NCBI GenBank assembly: GCA_037976565.1
Contig: CP137682.1
Span: 17,357,341-17,421,340, forward strand
Direction of reading: 5' to 3'
DNA length: 64,000 bases
From: Mesocentrotus franciscanus
Taxonomy: Eukaryota > Echinodermata > Echinoidea > Camarodonta > Strongylocentrotidae
Shown here: piece by piece, positions 46,634 to 56,660 of the stretch
Layout: each line of letters begins with the position of its first letter
Numbering within the stretch: position 1 is the first letter of the stretch
Program-made: the position numbers and the translations under genes
The notes under the pieces: generated by a model
Database searches by the model: none
Told to the model about the DNA's origin: nothing
The model's input: only the letters and a program-made list of their open reading frames with translations

Positions 46634-47254
46634 AAGCAATGCTATGCATCTGGGCCCCTTTACATAAATATTAGCAATTGATCGTACGATACAGCGATCC
46701 TATCAATCGTGAAAATGTATCTACCATGAATTGCTATGCTTTGTGTTACGGGGCCCAGATCACAACGAGGGCGCTGTTTCAGCTGCAGCCGCTTGCTAAA
46801 ATTGTTCTGGAATAAGCAAGTACTTTAAATAGTTTTTTTTTCTTTAGGCTGTGACTTTTTTTTACTTACGCGTTCGTGTTTTGTGATTATGTGGATCATT
46901 GTGATCGAAGCACGCCCGACTTTGTGCAAGTCGGGCGGGGTGCGGGAAGGGGTAATTCGTGTATCGTAGGGAGCCCGTGCGGTGACCGCGCAGCTCTGCC
47001 GACCTTAGTCCGAATTTGAAAGCCCAAAATGGTCTTAAATCTTCGGTCCCCCAATATCGATCGAATGTTTGCCGATGCCCGAGATATGATAGGGCGGGGG
47101 CTTCATAACTACTTAGTCAGGATGTTGTCCTTGATCTTGGCAAAGAGGGCTTCGTGAAAAACGTAGCAGACAAGTAGCGTACTAACGCTGATTTAGTCAA
47201 GAAGTTAGACTTACGAAGGTTTCGAGAAACAGGCTCCAGGTCTCTACGCTGATA

Positions 47255-47312
47255 CTTGTGCCCTAGATTTTAAGAAAGCCTTTGATCTGATGTACCATAT
47301 ACGACAGCTGTT
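47255..47312 (+). pseudogene. short reverse-transcriptase motif fragment
   Basis: A 58-bp stretch reads ALDFKKAFDLMYHIRQLL, like motif A (F-D-x-x-x-A-F-D) of non-LTR reverse transcriptases. Nothing recognisable surrounds it. Could be chance, but the motif is specific. Confidence 0.4.
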
Positions 47313-47639
47313 AGGTCTTTGGCTTATTTCTCATTCTTGCTTTGTTCAAATTACATTATGTTTCTTTATTTTTCACCAATCCAATGCATATTATTCTACC
47401 GTCTGCATTATAGGTTTATTTAAAGTCTTAGGGCTACAATCATGAACAATATTTTACATATTTAGTTTTTATATCAATACAACCCGAATTGAATTGCAAA
47501 TTAGAATTTGTTTTGAAGGTGATAATAGCTTTGTTCTAATTATATATTTTAAATATTAACATAGTATTATTAGTCTTTGGACTACAATCATGTACAATGT
47601 TTTTCATATTTATATTTGATATCAATAAAACCACATATC

Positions 47640-47854
47640 AAAACGTTTGGGGGGAGGAGGGGGGAGGGTAGTGGGCACTAAATTTTTTTTGCTCAAGGGG
47701 CGGGGGGGGGGGTTAGTGCTATTTTTTTCAACCTCCACCCCCCCTTAAGCGCCAGGGGAGGGGTCCATCTTCTTTTTTTACAAAAAGGGTGTTTTTACCT
47801 GTTTTTTGGGCTAGGGGAGGGGTCCGGGCCCCCCGCCCCCTGGATCCGCCACTG
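47640..47854. mobile_element. truncated inverted copy of the hAT-like MITE at 2253
   Basis: Ends CCTGGATCCGCCACTG at 47854. Reverse complement matches 2253-2345 (AACAGGTAAAAACACCCTTTT and GGGCCCTCC-like parts). The other terminus and target duplication were not found. Confidence 0.6.
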
Positions 47855-48798
47855 GTGTAACATTCCACTTGGCTTTGAAGTTCCATGCTCCGAGCCGCGC
47901 TTCCACTGCGGGGAAATTCGGAGGCCAGACGCCACTTTCACATTTATTACAAAATATTAAATTGCCCGCTAAATTTCAGTGTAAATTATAAACTTTATAT
48001 GGGGATTGTATTGTGAATAGTGCATCAAACAATCTTTCAAATTTTGTACTCCGCCCTTCCTATAATTTGTGTGCCAGAGTCGGTAAAAGAAAACTTAGAT
48101 CAGGAAGATCACATCTTCCTGCTTAGATCCTGACAAAAACTCAATATTTTAGGATAATGCGCTAATTTGTGCATGTTTTAATGTCCCGTTATTTAATCCA
48201 TGATTTACAATCTTCGATAACTTTATGTTTGCTAATGCGTGTTTTCGCGTGTTTTTTGTTTATTTGCAGTTGGAAAAAAGGATGAAATTACACAAGTTTG
48301 TGTTCGCTTGTTTTACTCATTGCACATTCAACAATAGATGAGAAATCATTGAAAGGGACAGCGAACAGTTGCTGGGATACCATTTTCTGATGTAGGAATT
48401 ATAAATCCTGAAATTTCATGCGCTCTTTTTAATATCTCACCACCTGGTCAACAGTTGCAGATTAACTTTTCGGCGGCTTGGAGCATGAGGTCAAAGGAAA
48501 GCGGCTTGATTCCACTCCTTTCTTTCACCTCCCTGGGATATGTAATCTCTTGTGTGCACAGAGCATAACTGATGCATTTTCTTCAAGCTCATTTAGGTCC
48601 AAACGTTTTGATATGGAATTGAATAGAAACACTGGAATTGATTTCGAAGGTCACAATAACTTTGTTCTAATTTGTACACCCCCACCCCTGTTGCCTGACT
48701 CAGCTCTGTGAATCCTTTATCTGCTGCACTGAAGAAAGGGGTACAGGCCCAGAGATAATCAACTGTTTTTAACGAACTCGAACACGGTCACGGGTGAG

Positions 48799-48978
48799 AT
48801 GAGGGATGCGGTGGTCATCGAGCGGCTCCTCGCTCTTCTTCTTACATGTTTTGAAAATCTATTTCACGGCGGCATCATTTTTGGCTGGCCCTCGTTTGTC
48901 TTCGTGTTCATACAGCTTGGCTACTTCAGTGACCTGTGCGACGACGACTCCAGGGAAAATACCACATCTTCCATTATC
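48799..48978 (+). CDS. SLC43A3-like exon 1
   Basis: 180 nt, residues 1-60, donor TTATC^GTAAGA, phase 0. The ATG (GAG before it) opens MRDAVVIERLLALLLTCFEN, then the signature GGIIFGWPSFVFVF of transmembrane helix 1, followed by an extracellular YFSDLCDDD with a Cys where the family has one. No in-frame stop was seen in the ~50 nt upstream, so a longer start or upstream exon cannot be excluded. Confidence 0.85.
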
Positions 48979-51900
48979 GTAAGATTTATACAACTTTCAC
49001 GACTTCGAGAACTACAAAAGAAATTGTTTATTTAGTTATATCCTTCTCATAACAATGAAAAGTTCTGATATATTTAAATAAGGAAGCTTTTATGGTACTA
49101 ACAAGAAGGATCACCGTTTAAAACTAAATAAAAGGAATTGCTGATAAGAATTCAATTTTTCCAATATCTCGCAATGCGTTTACTTTGTATCATAGTCACT
49201 ATGAAGAGTAATGGTATTTTCAGATTATGTAGTTTGGTTGGATTTAATTTATTTTTATCGGTATTATTCAAGGCAATTTTTCAGCTTTTTTTCTATATTG
49301 CAAACAAAAATGATAGTAAATATTAGCCTTCATATATAGATTTAGTATTGTTTCACTGAAACACCAAATTTTACAAAGTGGTGGTAAAGTGAGGTCAGAG
49401 AATGATGGACGCCTACATTTTCAACGTGATAAATATGTTATTTCCCGCCCTTTCCTTGTTTCATTCGTATTTTCAATTTATCAACTTACTCTCATTATCA
49501 TTCAACTACTAGTTGAATCAAACTTGTCAGAAGGGGTATATAGAACTGATTTCTTTGGCTTGGATTACACGAATAAGTCCATGATTATGATATATCAAAG
49601 TTATATCATCTTCATAGATGATTATTTTCTCCTCGTTATATTTGCCCCTGTATCTAGCCCAACATCACCGCTGGTACCGAAGACCTCAGCGGAGTTACCG
49701 CCAACCATGTATCGTGTCCGGAGCAGGCTAGTCGCCTTCAGCTTGTATTCTCTGTAGCAATAACTCTCCAGACAACATCCATGTTTCCTATTGGTTTCCT
49801 TTTAGATCGATATGGAACTAGATTATCTCGGCTGGTCATGAGGTACGTTCCCAAGAGAAATAGTCGTCAGGGATATCGTCTAAAGGGGTGGTACGTAATA
49901 TGGTGTAGGACACATGCTCCTGCGACAATTGCTCCGCGTCATTTTCCTACACTAACCGCATTCTTAACTTCAATCCTGGCCTGGACCCAACATCTTATCT
50001 TATTCTAACCCTGTCTAACTCTAACTTTAAACCCAATTGCAACACTTTACCTTACCCTATATCTATGATGACATAAAGCCCGGTGCAATTGTCGCAAGAG
50101 CAAATGTCGGGTCATCACAGAGGTCGTCCAGAACTTTTCCCCCCACGTTTAAGTAATGATGTCGACTTGTCCAAACAGGCAAGCTATAGGCCCATTGATG
50201 CTTGAGACAACATTCTGCATACCAACAACATTTTTTTTTTGTCAGAGAAAGAAGGTTAGGTATTGGGACTGGGTATAAGGTTAGGTTTATAGGTAAGTCA
50301 AAGCGTTTAGACGAGACATGAAGTTTAGATTTCGGTTATTGTTAGAAATTGATCGGAGAGCACTAATCTTCGTCGGGGCATAAGTTTTATAATGAAGAGA
50401 TCATTAAAAAATGTCAAAGAGAACATGCTATACCAGTACATGTACGTGTGTTTTTCGATTGTCAACAAAAAGTTGTTGATCAAGAACAAACCTTTCACGG
50501 ACCTTAACTCTCGTACATATTTTCCATTCAGATTTTGATTAATTGTCGATACTAGTTTTGATTTCCTCTACTTGTTGTTAAAGATTGTTTCTGTGGATAA
50601 AACCGTATTGTTGTTTCCTTTACGATGCTATTAGCTTCTTGATGCTGATTGGTTATTTAATGATGGCATTCAGCTCTCCTACGTACTCCATTCTCTTGTT
50701 TCCTGGAACCATCTGTTTTACTCTTGGAGGCGTCATCTTGCTCTTTTCATCCATGCAGGTCTGTTCAGTCAAAAGTCATATTCGTCAAATATTCATAATT
50801 CAATACCCAAATTGATCTATCCGAACAGTAGCCAGTCAGTATTGTGTTTGGACGCTCAAATTGATCTTTCCGAATAGTAGATAACAAGTGTTCTGTTTTG
50901 ACAAATAAACTGAGCTATTAGACATGAACCAACCGACAGTCTGATGATTGGTCGCTGACACTAAGCTCCCTGAATATTTTAGCACTGAACAATCAATAAC
51001 CATGACACTGTGATTTTACTTCGGAAATAAGAATCTTTCTTTGAATGGTCTACCTGGGTTGAATATATTTTTATGTTTATTTGATGATTTACTTTTCTTT
51101 AACAGATTGGGAATCTTTTCAGAGGACAGAAGTCTACCATCATAACGACAATCAACGCCATGTACAGCGCAACTGTAATAATATCTGTTATCGCTAAGGT
51201 ATATAATTATAATCAACTCTTAAATTGCTTTGGCAAGATCTCTAAAGGTTGTGCATATCTATAATTAGATACTAAAGCTTCAAATTTATAGAAATTGAGG
51301 AATCAGATATACATAATAATATTTTGTTTCTAATTCATGATTATTGTGTCATACAGTAGTGAAATATTGCTGCCTGGAAAGCAGTGACCATAGTCTGCAT
51401 GCTGCATGTTCAAAATTCCTGTTGTCGAAAGCTTTTTTCTTCTGAACGGTCTCATACATAATTATTGCAGATCGTGCATTGCATCTTTCTATATTTTAGG
51501 AGTACGTACGTAACTACCAAAAAAAAAAGTTTACCAACAGACCTTCCTAATATTTAGAGTATGTAGATTATATAGACTTCGTGTGAAATAACGTCTTTAA
51601 AGACCATACATTCGAACTGAAAATGAAATGGATGAATTATATACCAACGGAAAGCTTATAAGCCATAGATTACAATACTATCAATTATATGCCATTTTAG
51701 TGTCTGTCAGAGGAGTATCAGCCCTCTAAAAACTCAAAATCTAAAGCTTATTCACAATGACTTTGCATTAATTAGGCACGGCTCATCGCCTCAGCTATAT
51801 AAATAGGTGAACCGATCGGGTCCACATGTTATGTCGTCACTGTAACTTCGGCAAATTTGACCCCTGTTGACCCGTAATTTGGAGGGGTGCGTAAAATGAG

Positions 51901-54900
51901 GTTTTAATTCGCTTTTGTGCAATAATGAAAGGGTAAATATTTTTAAACACTTTTTATTTGTATTCTACATTCATTTAGTTTTCCATTTATATCAAGTTGT
52001 ATTTCATGGCATAGGGTCTTTAAGGATAATTCATCTCCATTCAACGTGAATTGCTATTGGTCTTTTACCTCCAGAGAACTCACGATGTCGGATTCTCCAT
52101 CAATACCTTCTTCTTCATTATGACTGGATACGTGCTCCTCCTTCAAATCCACACCTTCGTCTTCCTTCCTGTCAAGTTCATCCCCTGGCCCTTGCCGAAG
52201 GGGTACAGACTGACCCCTTGGTGCGCCCCTAGGACCACTCATCGGGACAGAGAAGAGACTGCGAACTACCAAAACCAATGGGACGTTGGGGACCTCTCCA
52301 ATCCGGTGATAGATGTCACGGGGCACTACAGACAGAATGGGCTGGATTTCATCAGCAGAGAAGTTGCTCGGGAGATGGAAAAACCTATAGACGAGGAGTC
52401 GAGTAAGAGAATGCGTGAAAATGTGCTCTGCAGACAGAATAGAGGGGACCCACTCAGCAGAGAAATTGGCAGCAGAGAGATGGACCAACGCATGGGCGAA
52501 GAGACGGGTAAACGAATCGCTGAAAATGGGCACTCCAGACAGGATGGAGTGGACAGAATGAATGAAGAAGTTGGTAGGGATAGGGACCAATTCATGAGCG
52601 AGGAGAATGATAAAAGAATCGCTGATGATGGTGATTCCGATATCGATGAACGGAAGAGGAAGGAGTATGGAAGTCTTGGTTCGTGTCTCTTGTCGACGCC
52701 ATTTTGTTTATTACTTCTCTGGCAGGCGTTCCTACAGATTGATCTGATCTTCACTGTTGGGACCCTGAACTCCTTTCTCACCAGACTGGCCGATGGTGAT
52801 GAAGATGTAGGTAAGTCCATCGATCTTTGCCTTACACATGCCTTTACAAATTTAAAATGAACTAGAAAGGAGGAGAAGGAGGAGACCAGTTTTCTTAGGT
52901 TAATGAAATGCGATAAGCCAAGGTCATCAAGTGAGGGGAGGTAACTAAGATTAATATCATAAACCAATAATAATAGTAGTCAGGGGCGGATCCAGGATTT
53001 TGGCCCTGGTAATAGTATTATTATTATTATTATTAGTAGTAGTAGTAGTAGTAGTATTAGTGGGAGGAGGATATACCGCATATACCACATGTAAAGATTC
53101 TAGGCATCTGATTGGTCAAAACTGCAGGCATGAAATTCACTACCGACTGCTTGGCAGTATAGCGGAAAATATTCACCGGCCATATATACTCGTGCGTACA
53201 ATGCAAGGACGCAATGGATGGGTGCAGTGGATACGCACACTTCTTTAACATTGGTATATTTCCCCACATTATATTTTTAATTATACAACTTCCAAGAATG
53301 TTCCGTAATCTGATTGGTTCAAATCGGGTCACAAGACATTCAGTGGACTGCACTGTAGCATCAAAATGTACTATACCTGCACTCGCCGGAGTGCAGGTAA
53401 AGTGCTTTTGGTATAGCACATTCTCTGCACTCAGAATGAGGTCATCAATGCGAGTGCAGTGGCAATGATATGACCGACCGGGCGTGTCAAAGTTTGCGCG
53501 AAGTGTACGCGCAATTATGCTCGGATAACCAATCAAATTCAGGAATGCCGTGCGCGTACTAAGCGCTAAACGTTACGTCCTAATTTCTGCGCTGGCGATG
53601 GCCTGGCGACTAGCCTAGCCTAGCGCCTGGGTGCGTGCCGGCACAGCTAGCTAGCTACGTACGTACTTCCCCTCCTGCCTTTTGGATCACTTTTTAGTCA
53701 ACGGTTCATACGATTCAATTATTTATTCATTCGCTTTTGGGGGGCAGCTCAGTGGGAGGGGGAAGTTGTAAGAAACAAACAATGCACGTTTGCTTGTGCA
53801 TTTGTGGGCCGAAATATTGCACTCTGTGCTCGACTGATCGCCACCTGGATATACCGCACTCGGTCCTGCGGACCTCGGTGCGGTATATCCAGGGGCTCTT
53901 CTCGCACATCGTGCATTATTTAGCCCTGAAAGCACTCACTACCGTGCGTTATTTGTTGAGAATCCACAAGCGGGGTGCGATATATAAAGCAAATATTGAC
54001 CGCTGAATTTTCAGGTCACGGTTAAACTATAGCTATACAATAGCGTAATCATTTTTGTTTAAACTCCCATCATCTGGTTTGGCAATTTAGTGAGTTGGTA
54101 CACAGACGTATTCTCCATTATCCAGTTCCTGGTTGTCATCGTTGGCCCTCTTGGAGGTCTCCTCATGGACAGGAACAACATTTTCACGTCTTGCTCAACA
54201 ACCAGTGAGTAAACATAGTTAAATTGTAGACGTATCAGGACACCTACGCCGGATAGGTATCTCCAGATAACTATACCCCGGCACAACATCTTCCTCCGGA
54301 CAACTTTCCTCCGAATATCACCCTGTAGGAGAACTACTCCCCGGAATATTACCCTGTCGGACAACTTACTATCCCCGGAAAATCACCCTGTAGGACAACT
54401 TTTCCCAGGAATATCACCCTGTAGGACAAATACTCCCCGGAATAGTACCCTGTTGGAAAACTTCCCCCGAAATATTACCCTGTTGGACAACTACACCCGG
54501 GATTATTACCATGTAGGACAACTATACCACAGGGTAACTACCCCAGACAACTATCTTCTAATAAGGACACAATCGAAAACTTAAGACGTTCGAAATATAA
54601 ACCTGAGGCATTTTTATAGCTTTGTCTAGCACCTATTGGAAGGTGCAACATTACAATCTCGTATCACATAATTCAAACATGGTGGGATATTCAGGAGTGT
54701 ATTGAAATTACCCTTGAGTTGATTTCTCATTTCGATTACGTTCATTTTATGTGCTATTTCCCTTATTTGGGGGATGTTGAACAAGAATCTACCTGTTGCC
54801 ATTTTGTCTAAATGACGTCTTTGGACGTTGCCATGGTGACAAATTATTTTCCTTAAAATGACATAGGCCTATATTTCTCATAGAATTTATATAAATCTCA

Positions 54901-56620
54901 GTCTTCACAGGCCATAGTTAAGCTTGAATTTGGCGGTTGCCATGGTAACGCCTGTAATTCCAGAGTACGAAAATATATAGAATTTTCGAAATATATAAAT
55001 TGTATGCTAAATGTTTGGTTAATGTCCGGATCTTGATCATTCTGAGTCATATTCATACCAGAACATTGTCATTCCTATGGCAACGACACAGTATAAATTT
55101 GTGTTTTGAGAAAAAATATAGTTGATTTCCTTATCGATACGCAACAAAAATACAAAACTAATGTCTAGATATAAATGATTGTTTTTCGATGTAGGTGAGG
55201 GTTTCCAAGATATCGGTCAGGATGGTACGGAAATACCTAACAGAAAAGTTGCCCGTGGCAGCAAAAAGATGGAACTTATATGCTTAGCTTATGAAATCAA
55301 TAATAATCTTTACAATCAGATAAAATCAAGGAGTATAATGTTAAAGAGCATTTCATATAACATCTGAAATGTTATCCAAACACAGTTCATTTTTAAAAAC
55401 ATGCCATATTGCAAGACTGTTATACGCTTTCCCTTGAAAGTAGTTTAACATATACATTTTATATATTGCATATTGTGCATATGTAATAATAACACTTATA
55501 TCTGTAGTGCTTGAACAATTAGAATCTGCACCAACAATCAAGTATTTTTCGTTTATTATCAGGGTTTAATTCTTTGAAGTTATAGCGAATAAATGCAACA
55601 ACGCGTTTCCAGAATAATATTACTTTGGGGCATTCTAAAAGAACATGAACAAACGATTCAGCGGTTTTGCAAAAAGCACATAAGTTTTCATTTACAATTT
55701 TTCATTTACATAAATTATATCTAAAAGCTAAAATTCGAGTGTTTTAAAATTTACTTGTTTTACTTTATTGTTTTACTTTATTGTTTTTTAATGTTTTAAA
55801 CTTAAATTTCAGTATCTCTTTCCAGTCAAAATCAATTGGAAGGTTGAACTTTTCTTCCCAGTGTGTTAATACAGCTAGATCACTTTTCCTGAGCTCACTT
55901 ATTAAACTAAAGAAGTGTTTCGATTTCATTGTTGACAATTTAATGATATTGAGCGGATGATACAACGTTTCCATATGCCCTCAACACCCTCCCGTCTTTC
56001 ATCCGTACTTCCATTTCTGTTGACTCTTTAAAGAAAATTCAAAGACATACCTCTTCAATAACTGAATGCTTATTTATCTTTATTTTCGTTTATTTGTCTG
56101 TTTATCATTAATTTATTGATGTATAGCTCACTGAGCAATGTTTTGCGCTAAATAAGAAGCAATTCTATTATTATTATGAAAAGGCGCCCTTTAAAGATTT
56201 AAATTTGAAGAGTAACGCAATGATTTTCAACCTTCCATGAAAATAATGCAGAGAAAACCAAGGTGAGACATCCGAATGCGGACATGCGTGATAGCTGCCT
56301 TCCTCTGGCGATCACTGCTCTTGCTTCAATTGGCTACTCCATTTGTGTCCTGATTCCTAGCCTCCAGCTTCAGTATCTGACTTTCTTCTTACTCCTCATC
56401 GTGCCGTCCCTGCTGTTCGGTGTCGGTCCGGCAGTCGTCGGTGTCATGTAAGTTTTCATGGGGATCACACCCAAATTGGTCCCAAGCTCTGTTAAACTTG
56501 TTCTTACCCTCGATTTGTTCTACACATTATTGGTCCTGCACACCATTGGCCCTACGACCTACTCATCATCATCATTATCATCATCAATCATTTCCGTCAA
56601 CATCATCGTCAGCTAGCATC

Positions 56621-56660
<40 letters not shown>

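Larger units (their letters stand above)
30735..48798. other. intergenic desert between GCH1 and the SLC43A3-like gene
   Basis: No coding exon recognised on either strand. It holds the TTAA elements, palindromic MITE copy 3, hAT-like elements, SINE and microsatellites listed separately, plus unassigned AT-rich sequence (notably 36.4-38.6 kb and 46.7-48.7 kb). Confidence 0.6.

Noticed and set aside
55196..55365. Possible extra SLC43 exon (SEGFQDIGQDGTEIPN...)
   Set aside because: An acceptor-like GTAG precedes it and phase would fit exon 6, but no donor gives the phase exon 7 needs, and exons 6 and 7 already join perfectly.
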